Origin: Sporobolomyces roseus
Taxonomy: Eukaryota; Basidiomycota; Microbotryomycetes; Sporidiobolales; Sporidiobolaceae
Reading direction: 5' to 3'
NCBI GenBank assembly: GCA_016617785.1
Contig: JADILM010000002.1
Location: 1,302,001 to 1,366,000 of the forward strand
DNA: 64,000 nucleotides
In this document: positions 46,262-57,900 of the stretch, one piece after another
Position numbering within the stretch: the stretch's first letter is position 1
Layout of the letters: each line of letters opens with the position of its first letter
Position numbers and translations under genes: made by a program
The notes under the pieces: model-generated
Database searches by the model: none
What the model was told of the DNA's origin: nothing
Seen by the model: the letters and a program-made list of their open reading frames with translations, nothing else

Positions 46262-49200
46262 ATGAGTTTCGATCCACATTCGAATAGCGAGGTTGACTTT
46301 AGTGCATTCGTCGACGAGACTCTGTTTCAGCCAGACGAGAACTCTTCTTCTCCCAAACATCCTTCGGGTAAATTGCCCGCTTCCCTTCTTCTCTCCCTCT
46401 ACTCCTCCTTGTACTCTTCGGCTGATCACACCGCTATCCCATACATAATTAGAGAACACTCCGACGGCTTCTACTTCTTCGGGAGGATCCCCCGGTCCCT
46501 TCTCTCCTCGTCCTCATCAACCTGAAAGCGCTCTCACTTCAGCATCTACTTCACCCCCGTTCGCTCAATCAGGGTTCCCAAAGAGTAGTCAGTCGATGGA
46601 ACAGACGCCCGGTGGTTACGAACAAGCCGCTGCGAATTTCTACGCTCAACAATTTCAACAACAGCAGCAGCAAAGACAAGGACAGAATGCCAACGCTTCG
46701 AATCCCCTTCCTATGCCTCTTCCGATGAATATCGGCACCTCTCTACCGCCCTACCTTCAGTCGATGCAGTCCTCGGCGTTTCCCTCTCAACTACCTATCG
46801 ACCTAATTAATGCCGCCAATATCGCTCCCTCTTCTCTCCCTGTTACCCCTCATCCTGCCTTCTCCGGTTCCGCCTCACCAGTCACTTTCCCCTCTTACTA
46901 TGGCTCGATGCCGTCGACTCCTTATCCCGCCTTGAACCCGAATCCTTTCGGTTCTTCTTCGATGATGAATCCTGGTATGGATCCGAATCTTTACGCCCTT
47001 CACGCCAGTCTCGAAGCTCAAGCTCGTTTAGCTGCCGCTACATCGATGTCAGCACCCGGAACTCCCGCCAACTTCGATTTACTTCAGTCTCAACAGCAAC
47101 ATCATTCTCTTTCCGGTTCATCGACTCCCGTTCCTCCAGCAGTAGCGGCGCCTCATTCTCGCAGTCACGCTCGACCAGGACCCAAGAGAAGTAACAGTGG
47201 TGCATACTTGAAGACGGCAGTAGGTGCATCAACGTCCGCCGCTCAACATCAACGAGCCTTTACTCAACCGATGCCAGTTGGATCTCCTCTCGCTTCCCCT
47301 TCCGCTGCTCAGCAAAGCTTTGACCCAGCAACACTTCCTTACGGCTTGTCACCAGCTCCGAGCTTCCAGCGTCCCCTTCCTCCCCTCCCTAAACGACAAC
47401 CTCCGAAACCTTCCTCCTCTGCGACCAATAACCAATCCTCGAGCACTCACTCTTCTCGACGACCTTCTGCGACAGATCCTACTCCTCCCATCTCTCGAGC
47501 AGCTTCACCTCGACACACCCTTTCTCCCGTCGCCTACGACTTCTCTTCACTCGAAGAAGATCTAGATCGGTTCACTTCGTCGGGAGGTTTCGCTAGTGCT
47601 GCTGCAGCTGCGATGGCTTCTGTCGGTCCATCATCTCGACGAGGTCATCAAGGGATGGACGCTTATGGTGTTGGAGGATATGGAGGAAGTCCGATTCCAA
47701 AGTTCAACGAAGCTCTACCGAGTCCGAGACTAGTTGAGGATGTATTGGGAGGAGAACCTCTCTTCTATCAAGGCGGAAACTCGGGCAACAATTCAACTCA
47801 TCCCAGTCCTGGTCACGCGACAAACGGTTCTCCTGCAACAAACTCGTCTCAACTTCTTCCGGGCGGAGTCGCAAACGTCCTCACGAACGAATTCGGTACC
47901 AACAAGTCCAGTCCAGCAGACTCAGCTTCTCCCGCAGGATCAACGATTATCGATGAGGAATCGGCAGAGTTACTCTCGCAAAAAGATCCGATCGCAGCTC
48001 AAGTTTGGAGGATGTTCCACAAAGCGAAGAACACGATGCCGAATGGAGCGAGGATGGAGAATCTTACTTGGAGGTTGATGAGTATGACATTACGGAAGAG
48101 GAGGGAAGAAAGTGCAGCTCAAACGAACGGAGGAGGAGTAACGGGAGGGGGAGGAGCAGTCAGTGCAGCGAGCCCAGGAACTGAAGACGCTAGATTACGG
48201 AAAGCGATGGAAGAAGCTATCCAAGAAGAGCGGGAGGAGAAGGAAGTTGTAGAGGAAGGAAGGGATGTCGTTCAGCCGTTGACGGGAGGACGAGGAAGGA
48301 ATACTCAGACTCGCGGAAGGAGAGAAGCGAAAGAGGTCAGCGAAGATGAGGAACGAGGGAGAACTCGTGGGTCGAGGAACGGAGCTTCGAGCAAGAGTGC
48401 GAGTCCGGAAGTCGAAGCGTGAGTTTCTAATTCATTCGCACTGCTGCTTCCTTTCATACAGCTGACAGAGCGCATTTGACATTTATAGAGCGGAGACCAT
48501 GGACTGGCGTGCGCTGTCAAAGTCGCGTTCGCGATCTCGAGCACCCGACATGATGGATTGGCGAGCACAATCTAGATCAAGATCTCGTGCTCCCGAGTTC
48601 CGTACTTCGATGGCACCTCCCGCTGTCGATTCGACCCCTGCTACTGCCAACTTCTCTCGATTCTTCGGCGACAGTGGAGTCCCTTCTTCGACGAGCAGCA
48701 GCAGCAGCAAAGAAATGCCACCGCCTCCTAGACCTTCTACTTCTACCGCTCCCTCAAACGATCAGACTCGACCATCTATCGCCCCTCTCACAATCCCAAC
48801 GGTGCCGGAAGACAGTGCAGCTGCTCTTGCCGAGCTCGCATCTTCCCTCGGACTCTCTCCGCAAGATCAAGCCCAACTGTTCGGTTCCGCCTCTGCTCGA
48901 TTCGATGGTCACAGTCTGATGGATCTTCCTTCTCCGACGAACGGCCTCATTTCTCCTCCGACCGGAACCAATCGACTCGCTTCCCCTGGACCTCTTTCAC
49001 CTCCTCAAAGCACTTTCGCATTCCAACAAGCCAACACAAGCGAAGCCGATCCTAACTTGGCAGCTATCGAGTCAGCTCTGAATCAACTCATCAACTTGCA
49101 AACTCTCGCTTCTTCTCCTTCGTCAACTTCTTCACCACAATCGAACGACGGTAACGCTTTGCAAAACGTCAAATCTCCTTCTTCGACTTTCGCCCCTTCT

Positions 49201-50654
49201 CCTCTCGCAAACTCGACAGAGCTACCAGCATCTCACTCGAGATCAGCGACCGGTACTGCTAGCCAGGCGCAACGACATCTTCAGCAATTCATGACCGTGC
49301 GTTCTCTTTTCTTTGTGTTTACCACCGAATTCTCGCTTACCCATTTGATCAAGCAGAAGGGAACTTCGCCTCCCGTAGATCCGAGTCGCCGAACTTCCGC
49401 TTCGACGTCGAGCGCTTACGGAAACGCTGCAGCTCTCGCTTCTTCGACTCGACCATTCGCTTTCGGCAACACCTCAACTTCACCTTCAGCTTCCGGGATC
49501 AGCTTAGCTCGACCAAGCGAACTCACTGTCGAAGGTTCTCATCCAACGAGTCCTCACCCGGATCAACCGCCTTTCGTCTTCCCATCTTCTGCACCTTCAC
49601 ATTCCCCATATCTCGGTTCACCCAACTCACCCTTATTTCCCGACGGTACCGATTCTTCAAAGCTCCTTCACGACTATTTCCTTGCCCAACACGACCCTTC
49701 CTCTTTCCAATCTTTCGCTTCCGGAAGTGGTTTCGGATCTCTGCCCGCTCCCACTCACGTCGATCCGAGTCAACTCCTTCATTCCCTCGAGACGCCTTAT
49801 GGATCTGCTGGCTCTTCATGGGGTATCAACCCGCAATCATTCGTCGGTTCGCCAAACGGTACCAACGGTGAATTCGTCGCAAGTCCTCCTACAACAGCTT
49901 CAGCCCCATCGAGCAAATCTCGTCTCTCGGTCTCATCTTCTGGTGGTCGCTCTTCAAGCACTTCGAACCTCTCGGCTCTTTCCTCCTCTCTACCGTCAAG
50001 TAGCAAGACGAAATCTGCACCGACATCTCGAGTACACTCCCGTTCCAACACCGTTTCGCTGCCACCTCCGATACAAGAAGGGAAACCTTTCGACTTTGTG
50101 GATGGTTCGGGAAGTGGTGATGGCTTGGATGAGAGTCCAGACGAGAAGAAGATCAATGTGCAAGAAGATGATGGAGTTACTCGATGTTTGAATTGCTCAA
50201 CTTCGGTACGTTTCTTGTTCGAGGCCAATCGCCGATCCAGGATTTCATTCACTGACGGCCTGGTCTCTACCTACAGAACACTCCTCTATGGCGTCGAGAT
50301 GCAGAGGGAAAGCCTTTGTGCAATGCCTGCGGTCTCTTCCGCAATTTGCATGGAGTTGATCGTCCTGCTGGTCTCAACACCGGTGTGATCAAGGTTAGCT
50401 GACACTTTTGAGCTCTCTCTTGCTGATTACGTGAGCTGATTATCGTGAATCGTAAACAGCGTCGCAATCGAAACCGAGGATCGAAAGATCCGAATGGCAA
50501 GAAAGCGATCAAAACTGGACCCGCTCGTCGCAATAGCATCAACACGCCTGGCGGTACGCCAGCACATGAGCCGACCTCGACGGCGATTCGTAAAGACCGA
50601 TCAGGAGTTGGCGCACCTTATCCTACTGCAGCTCAGCGCGCCCAACACGATTGA
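46262..50654 (+). CDS. GATA-type zinc-finger transcription factor (AreA/Nit2/Gat1-like, nitrogen regulation)
   Basis: The ATG at 46262 ([19 protein letters not shown]) splices at the GTAAAT donor near 46368 to a long exon of Pro/Ser/Gln-rich sequence. The fungal GATA-activator N-terminal motif (DUF1752) is clear near 48000: [18 protein letters not shown] and [20 protein letters not shown]. Basic/acidic repeats and many Ser-Pro sites follow. The single class IV zinc finger spans 50170-50470 across two introns: [36 protein letters not shown], then the basic tail [13 protein letters not shown]; spacing C-x2-C-x17-C-x2-C. This binds GATA sites; AreA-type proteins activate nitrogen-catabolite genes when ammonium or glutamine is low. 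The protein ends [11 protein letters not shown] at 50654 and lacks the AreA C-terminal extension I would expect, so Gat1-like is also possible. About six exons, including a GTGCGT intron near 49296 that keeps the frame open. Confidence 0.9.
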
Positions 50655-50901
50655 TTTCTCCCCTCTTTCTCCCCTTAATGACTTTCTTCTTTGTTTCCCG
50701 TTCTCTACTCTCACCTCTGCATCTCGTAATTTCTCACCCTTCGCAATTCATAGATACTCTGCTGTACGATTTTGTAGACAATGTAGAATGCTCAGTTCGT
50801 GTCGTCGTTGTCTCCTCTCTCTCTCTCACGATTCCTGTAACTCGTCTGTTCGTTATTCCCGACTCGAGACTCTTCTAGAGTGAACAGAAAGATCTGCAAT
50901 T

Positions 50902-52375
50902 TCAGGAGAAGTCGATCGACTTTCCGATACCCAATTTCTCTGCTTGTTCGACGACAAGACTTGCGATTGCTACGTCCATTCCTCCGACTCCGACGCATTT
51001 GAACAAGCTCCTCCTCCCGGGATCTCTTCGGAGACGGCCTAACTTGTCCTTTGTACTTTCATCGTCTCGCAATTGACCATTCTCGTCGCACAGCTCCCCA
51101 ATCTCGATCAGATTCTTTTCTTCTATGCCGGCAGCGATCAGTTCTCCAGCTTCTTTGAGGCACGCTCCTCTCGAGTCGACGAGGATTGTTGGGATTCTGG
51201 GTTCGCTAAGAGATATCGGAGCTGAGGGCGAGATGAGGGAAGGTGAGAATTCGAACATCGTCGGAGTGTAGGAACCGATAGCGTTGATGTGGACACCTGG
51301 TTTGAGATCGCTTGAGCAGAAGAGAGGTGAAGTCGATGGAACACAGCTGCGAGGTCGAAAGCGAAATGAGGCTGAACATCTTTACAACGGGAGATGAGAC
51401 TAGACTTACGTGCAAATGATGTCTGCTTCCTTGACGGTCTTTGACGCATTCGCATGCTCGTCAGCAGTGAAGGTTACTTTTGGGTAGTCCGGACCGAGCT
51501 GTGTCTTGAGTTCCTCGAGGCGTGCGAGCTGTCGAACAACGAAGCAAACATTCCGAATCGACGGATACAGCTCGAGGAGCAGGCCTACAGGTGATGTCGT
51601 AGTATCAGCGACCCCTAGCTGATGTGAAAGAGGATAAGCGAACGAGTATGGTAGTAAGCTTGAGTTCCGTTACCGAAAACGACGAGCAGCTCAGGCTTCT
51701 CCGGACCTAGGATCTTCGTTGCCAAAGCTGATGCAGCACTACGATTCGAGACTTGTTAGGAGGTCAGCATATTCTGTGCTCGTATCGATGACGAGAAGTG
51801 AACAAACCTTACGCGGTTCTGATGCCCGTCAATTCTGTGCTGTTCAGCATCGCTTTCACTTGTCCCGTTGCTTCGTCGAAGAGCAGGGTTGTTGCGGGCA
51901 GACCTGGTACTTTACATTCAGGTTTGGGTACTGCTACGACCTTGATTGAAGTGTTCGAGCCCTGTCGAGGAAATAGTTCAGTTGCGAACGATTCGCGACG
52001 AGGGAGCGAAACACTTACTTGAGCTTGCGTGGTCAGACGTGACGGCATGTACAGAGTCTTGTGATTGTCCGACTCGGTGCTTATGCGCTGTGAGCAAGCA
52101 GATCTCGTTTGAGAATCTCGTTTGCGACGTTGAGAAAGAGTCGAAGCTTCGCGAACCTGCGGATTTTGTATCGGTGAAACGCTACTTTGCAAAGCGAGTG
52201 GATTCGAGATTGCGTTCATCGTCGTGCCGATCATGTCGCACTGTTTGAGAATACGATTCAGCTCTCGCGGAGGGTTCGAGTGCACGTGGAGAATGAGCGA
52301 AATGAAACGAACGAGAGACTGAGCGGACAGACTACGTGTAATTTGCGCGACATCGTTCTTCGACAATACTAGCAT
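50902..52375 (-). CDS. Ornithine cyclodeaminase / mu-crystallin family protein
   Basis: NAD(P)-binding Rossmann enzymes that act on ornithine, other amino or imino acids. The start at 52375 gives MLVLSKNDVAQITRSLSAQS (family start 'MLVLSEADV'). Blocks follow: HKTLYMPSRLTTQ, GSNTSIKVVAVPKPECKVPG, PATTLLFDEATGQVKAMLNS TELTGIRTAA, LLVVFGNGTQAYYH (dinucleotide loop), RNVCFVVRQL, ADIICTCVPSTSPLF, PGVHINAIGSYTP and IEEKNLIEIGELCDE. About eight exons; two introns (GTTCGC...CACAG near 52080-52150 and GTAAGT near 52020) are multiples of three and leave the frame open if retained. An upstream in-frame ATG at 52399 (MLLYSPYT) is less typical. It is divergent from MOB1 with about 195 bp between starts. 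The substrate is not predictable. Confidence 0.85.
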
Positions 52376-52570
52376 GGTATATGGAGAGTACAGAAGCAAG
52401 GCAGAGCAAGTGAATGGGAAGAGAGAGAAAGGGAAGCGAAGTTGACGCGACGTTGAACCTCTTCCACTTCACCACAACCTTCAGATCAACCAGAACAACA
52501 TCCACAAGATTGCTAGATCCTATACAAACAGACTCGGCTAGCTCATCCTTCCTGCCTCGTCGTCGTCGCT

Positions 52571-53807
52571 ATGTAAGACTCGTTCAACTCTCCCGACCCT
52601 TTCGGAACCTCGCTAACTCTCAATCCTTGTTACCAGGTCTTCTTTCTTATCCTCGATGGGAATCGGTGCAAAGAACAACCAATCTCGAGCTCCTCCACCT
52701 CCTCGACAGCCTGGTCAACCTTCGGCTCCTCCTCCAGGAACGAACCATTCAAACGCTCCCTTTCCTCCCCGAGGCGCTAGTCAGCATCCTAGCAAAGGCC
52801 AACAGGCGACTGATAGGCTGTATCTGTGTCTCCCTTTCGTCAAAGCTGCATTGGTCAAGGGAAACTTCAAAACTATCGTCGCTTTACCTAAATGTAGCTA
52901 TCCTCTCGCTCCATCTTCCCGAGAACTAGTCTACTGACTCGTGGTATGACTCGTGTGCTGTAGATGTCGATGTGAATGAATGGGTTGCAGTCAATCGTGA
53001 ATTCTCATCCACCTGACTCTTTCGCGAATCGGCTCTTCTGACAGTTTATACTTTTGACTTTGCCCCTCCCCACCTACCTACCTACCTACCTACCTACCTC
53101 CATCCGCTCAATCCTACTTCGACGCCCACGCTCACGCCTGTTCTCTCCCGACTTGACGAATACTTCGAACAGTCGTCGATCTCTTCAACAACCTCAATCT
53201 GTTTTACTCGGTCGTGACGGAATTCTGCACTGTCGAGAACAATCCTACAATGTCTGCTGGTCCTGGGTACGCTCAACTTCTGCTCAAACTCTCTCTTGTA
53301 AACGTCGAGAACTAAACAGCTTCTCGATTCGTCTCAGAATGGATTACACTTGGATCGACGCGAACCGAAAACGAGTCAAACTTCCAGCACCTCAATACAT
53401 CGACTACGTTCTGACATGGGTCGAAGGTCTCATCAAAGACGAAGCAGTGTTCCCGACGAAAGCAGGACGAGAATTTTCTCCAAATTTCCCATCCGTCGCT
53501 CGACACATCTATACTCAACTCCTCCGCATCTTCGCCCATCTCTATCACGCCCACTATCCCGTCTACTTGCATTTGAGTGCAGAAGGTCATCTCAACTCGC
53601 TGTTTGCACACTTCTTGACGTTCGGAAGGGAGTTTGATCTGTTGGAGCCAAAGGAATGCAGAGCGCCAAAGGAAGGCTGGCCTTTCGTCATTGGCGATCT
53701 CATGGACGTATGTCATCTCTCTTATCAGATTCGATCTCTTGCGGAAGTACTAACAATGACTCGCCTTTCGTTAGGCATGGAGAGGTCTTGGTGTGCTCGA
53801 CAACTAG
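52571..53807 (+). CDS. MOB1: MOB1-like kinase activator
   Basis: Co-activator of NDR/LATS kinases, acting in mitotic exit and septation. Six exons (52571-52572, 52637-52893, 52964-52996, 53173-53266, 53338-53707, 53775-53807) sum to 789 nt, 262 residues. The start codon is split: AT before a GTAAGA donor, G after the CCAG acceptor, giving MSSFLSSMGIGAKNNQSR, the usual Mob1 opening. A Pro-rich stretch is followed by LCLPFVKAALVKGN, LPKYVDVNEWVAVN, FYSVVTEFCTVENNPTMSAG, MDYTWIDAN, PAPQYIDYVLTWVEGLIKDE, FPTKAGREFSPNF, LLRIFAHLYHAHYPVY, EGHLNSLFAHFLTFGREFDL and the C-terminal WRGLGVLDN. One of the two zinc-binding Cys (EFC) and the two His (HLYHAH) are seen; the second Cys of the human site is Asn here. 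If the start is not split, the next ATG is at 52656 (MGIGAK). Confidence 0.9.
53072..53099 (+). repeat. CTAC tetranucleotide microsatellite in MOB1 intron
   Basis: Seven near-perfect CTAC units within the third MOB1 intron (52997-53172), about 75 bp before its acceptor. Confidence 0.85.
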
Positions 53808-54168
53808 TGGTTCCGTTATCGAACCATCGTTTACTTTGTTATTGTCTCCTCCTCTATACTTGTCTCACCTCCGTCTCGTGCTCTCCGCCGTCGTAGTTTT
53901 ATCGTCATCGTTCTTACTTGCAACTTTTTCGCATCAGTGTTTTCTCGCCTATCGGCCTTCTACTCGCTGCAATCGTCTCCCTTGACCTCGTGCTACTATG
54001 GGGGCTACTTCTTGCTCGAGTTCTTGCGGATGTTCACTCTGGCTCTTGTCGATTCTCCTTGCTCTTGCTCGAGCGGGTCCGCTCTGGTGTAGAAAGCACT
54101 GCGTCGATCGCTCACTTCTAATATCCCGCTTGCTTGTGAGCTGAATGCGATCCGAATTACTTGATTAG

Positions 54169-54637
54169 ACACTTCCTCTTCCATCGTCGAGGTTCGAACA
54201 GCATCATCGCAAGTGTTGCGGTCGAAATTGGACTCCTCTTCGTCCTCTGGGCGATCATGCTAGGTCAGCTCAAAGTCGCTTCCTCTCAATTCCACGCGAG
54301 AGCGCTGATCAGAATCTTTGGGATGCTCGCAGGTGGAGCGGCTGCCATGTCAGATCAGCTTCTCGGTCTCTCGTATTGCAACGGATCTCTGTGTTCCCTC
54401 GGACGAGCTGTTCAAGCTTTCGCATGGATCTCTTGGATCGCTCTCACTCTCCTCCTCTCTCTCGTCATCGCTCTAGCCGTTGTTTCTTTGAGGAGCAAGA
54501 CGAACGAGTCTCGAAGTACACTCGACGCAATCAGCTCAAGCCAACGCTCACCCCGGCTCTCACACTCACACTCAGCCTCAAGCACAAGCTCAGACTACCA
54601 CGGCTCCTCCCACTCAACCCGCGCAAGCACAACCTGA
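54169..54637 (+). CDS. MARVEL-like four-helix membrane protein, 3' exon; 5' part unresolved
   Basis: The exon after the TTGATTAG acceptor (first base 54169) reads HFLFHRRGSNSIIASVAVEI and two strong helices (IIASVAVEIGLLFVLWAIML and AFAWISWIALTLLLSLVIAL AVVSL) separated by a Cys-containing loop (LLGLSYCNGSLCSLGRAVQA), then a Ser/His-rich tail. This order fits the second half of a fungal MARVEL protein. Upstream, two more hydrophobic segments exist but in different frames: RLVLSAVVVLSSSFLLATFS (about 53870-53930) and SPIGLLLAAIVSLDLVLLWG LLLARV (about 53950-54020). The second would splice in phase from the GTGAGC donor at 54136, but a TAA at 54119 intervenes. I could not find splice sites joining the segments, so a sequencing frameshift, unusual splicing or a decayed gene are all open. 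Confidence 0.5.
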
Positions 54638-54640
54638 GAT

Positions 54641-54948
54641 GAGCGCGGTCTAGTCTGTCACGAAATCTCGATTCTTTGTGAGTTTTACCTGTACATTTCT
54701 CTCTCTTCCTCTGGGCAGTACTCTTTCCTTATCTTCTATCAGTATCTTTCTTCTTTGCGGGAGTGGACCTCGAAACTTGTCAATCGATATCTCGAAAGAA
54801 AGGAGAGGCCTTTCTGTTGCCAAGAATTGCGAGGCAGTAGGAAGCGCATCGTTTCAAACGAGGGTGACAGACGAGAGTAGACTGAAACCTGTACTAATCG
54901 AGGTAAAACGGGACTAAAGGGTATCGAGCAAAAAGAGGCATGAGAGGG
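54641..54948. other. Intergenic region between convergent genes, nothing seen
   Basis: Follows the MARVEL-like gene and precedes the 3' end of the chromodomain gene; T-rich then A-rich, probably 3'UTRs. Confidence 0.4.
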
Positions 54949-57900
54949 TTACAAGATTAGGGGAAGTGGCTGCGAGACGATCTCCTCTGCATTCCCGATG
55001 GTCGTCAACACGATCTGCAGCAAGAGAGAACGAGATCAGTACACGTAGAGAGCTAGGGAGAAGGCTTGGCTCACGCCAGGAGCAGGTGCGAGAGAATCGA
55101 TTTCATCTTGACTCGCGATGACAATCCATCTCCGACTGTTCTCAGAGGAATGGTCAATGACTCTTCAAACACCAAGAGGGTCGGCGGGGCTTACATATTG
55201 GTGTACTGAGAGCGGAAGCTACAGACCATCTTCTGCAACCTTTCAACGGAGATCTTGCAGAACTTTGATGGATAGCAGTGAGACAGTTTGTCCCATACGA
55301 CAGGATCGAGAGGAGTCCGATCAAAGATACAAGGGAATACAGCTTCATCAACTCGAGGCTTGTCGAGAGAAGCTCCGAGGGCGGTAAGCGAGAGGGATCC
55401 ATCTTGAGAAGCGAGAAGATGCTTTCGATAGTTGGACGTCTGAGGCCTCGAAAATATCTGAGCGAACGCCTTCGAGTAGAAAGGTATGAAGTATGTCACT
55501 CACAGAGCAACTCGCTCACTTTGAGAACGAGGGGTCAAAGTACCCTCATCGTCGACAGCAGAACCCAAAACTCCACCTCGAAGAAGATACTGAGGCAGCA
55601 TGAAGGGGAACTGGTTGCGGCTTCCTGCGAAAGGATCTCGGCTTGAAGAAGCGACACGGAGAAGTTGCGAGAGGCGTTGCGAATCTTCGAGAAGAGCCGA
55701 GGCAGTGAAAGTGATGGCAGTCACTATCGAAGACGACAAGTCAGCCAGAGTCCCTTAGATGAGACGAGACAGAAGACTCACGAGGTCTCCAAAACTGCCG
55801 CAGGGCTCGTTCCTTATCGGGTCCAGTGCCGTAAAGCAAGAAGACGACGTCGACGCGATCTCGATACCGATCAAGTTCGGAGAGCTTGCCGGGGAATCGA
55901 CCGAGTTCAGCGACGAGAGAAGAATGGACGAAGACGGCGGAAACGGCCGGGCGTAACGAGTCGGCCTGTTTGACCCCTTCGAGAGTGGAGAGAACGAGTT
56001 GGAGAGCGAGGTAATCTTTCTCGTGCGCGGCGGCTTGCTTGTTCGTTCCGACTTCCCTTTGCGTCGGTGGAGAAGTGACAAAGACTTCACGACCATTCAT
56101 GACTCGGTCGAAATTGGCAAAGTTGACGAGAGGGTTTCCTCCAATTCTCCACCACCAACGAATTCGATCTTGATCTTGATGAAGGTCGACAGGCCAATTC
56201 GGTTTCTCATTCCCGCAGATAGCTTCGGGTAACTTCTTCATCTTGAGCATGTCGTGATTGAGAGGAACGTAGCCATCTTTGCTCGTCGGACGTTGGACTC
56301 CGTAATTGAAAGGATCCTCCTCCTGCTTCTTGTGGTGTCCGGATCCACGGGAGGTCGATTGTTGATCAGTGGCAGAGTTTGTGAGGACGCTCGGCGATCG
56401 TTCGTTCGAATGCGAGTTTCGAGGAGGATCGGCGGTTCGATTCGCGTCCTTTGGGATTCGTCCGAATTTGAGTTTCTGAAGGAGCTCCTTCTGCGAGGGC
56501 AGGGATGGTTGAGCAGGCGCAGGTGGGTCTTCGTCTTGTAAGATCTTCCGCTTCGTCGTCGGCCTCTTATCGTCCAGAGCTGCAGTCTCGGTCGTTCGAC
56601 GTTTCTTCGTTTTCGAGGTCGAGATATCCGATTTCGATTTCGAGTCGCTCTCACGCTTCCTATCGTTTGTTGCAGTGATCGAACGTTCTTTCCCGCTCCT
56701 CGACTTTCCTTCGTTCGAGTTTGACTTCTCCTTCGTTCGGGTTGACCTTTCCCTCTCCTTCTTCTTCACTGTTCCTGTCTCTGAGCGTTCGACATCCAGC
56801 TGTTCTCCGGATCCTTGTCCTTCTTCTTCCTCGTCATCGCTCCGAGCAAAACCCTGATTCGAGGATCGTAGTTCCTGAGACGCTTTCTTAGACGAATCGA
56901 TGTCCTCTCCATGTCCCGAGTCCTCTTCGTCCGAGTCGCGAGCGAAACCGGTAGCTTGTGCGGTCGTAACAGGTTCGACAGTACTTGAATTCGCGGTCGT
57001 GTCGACATTCGTTGAGATGCTACCGTCTTGATCGGCTTCTCCACTCGAGTCCCTAGCGAATCCAGCAGTTTGTGAAATACTACTCTCCTTGACAGAAGAT
57101 TGAAGGTGTTCCGAAGTCGAAGCCTGGAAGAGCGGAGCTTGTCGAGCGGGTTCCTCCTCCTCCTCCTCATCCTCGTCAGAATCTTCTCCAGCGAACCCAG
57201 TCACGAGTGTCTTCGGCTTGGTGACTTGATAGTGATCCGGTCGAATCTCCTCCTCCGCAACGTCTTCTGTGAATTCTCGGTTCGGATCTGTACGAGGTGT
57301 CGGTACCATCTGATCCTCCTCCATACTATCGCTATCCGAGGCGAAACCAGTCGGTCTTGAAGCTTTCTCGTTCACCTCTCTTCCCTCTTTCTCCTCTGTT
57401 CTTTGACCACGAATCTTTGACCCTCCTCTCGTGCCTCCTTCATCGTTCGCCACCCGAGGGCTACTCCCTTCACTTGATTCTGAAACGATCAATCGACCAT
57501 CGGCGTCGTGTTGAGGTGGTGTAGGGAATCTCAACTCGCGCAGTAACTTCGTGTCTCGGGACATATCGTTGATTGCTGCTTGATCCACGAGATCTCCTCG
57601 TTGTCGACGACGTGTAGATGGTTGAGAGGGAACGGATGTCGAAGTTGAAGCGTTTGAAGAGGGAGGAGCTTGTCGAGGTTTCTTGCTCATAGTTGACGTT
57701 GACGAGACTGATCCTTCTTTCTGGAGCATCGCAGTCGTTCGTCGAGTCAGTCTTCACCTCGAGATAACGACGAAAGGGAGAAGACTAACGACAATTCTCT
57801 TTCTCTTCGTATTGACCGACTTCTTCGACACGGTCTTCTTTCCTTTTCCCTTCTCCTTCGCTTTCTTTTTCCATTGCTTGTTCTCTTCCTCCACCTCGTT

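Noticed and set aside
57470..57757. Separate gene starting at the ATG at 57729
   Set aside because: A GTTAGT...CTCCAG intron links the chromodomain exon to this reading frame in phase, so the ATG is internal to or just inside the intron.
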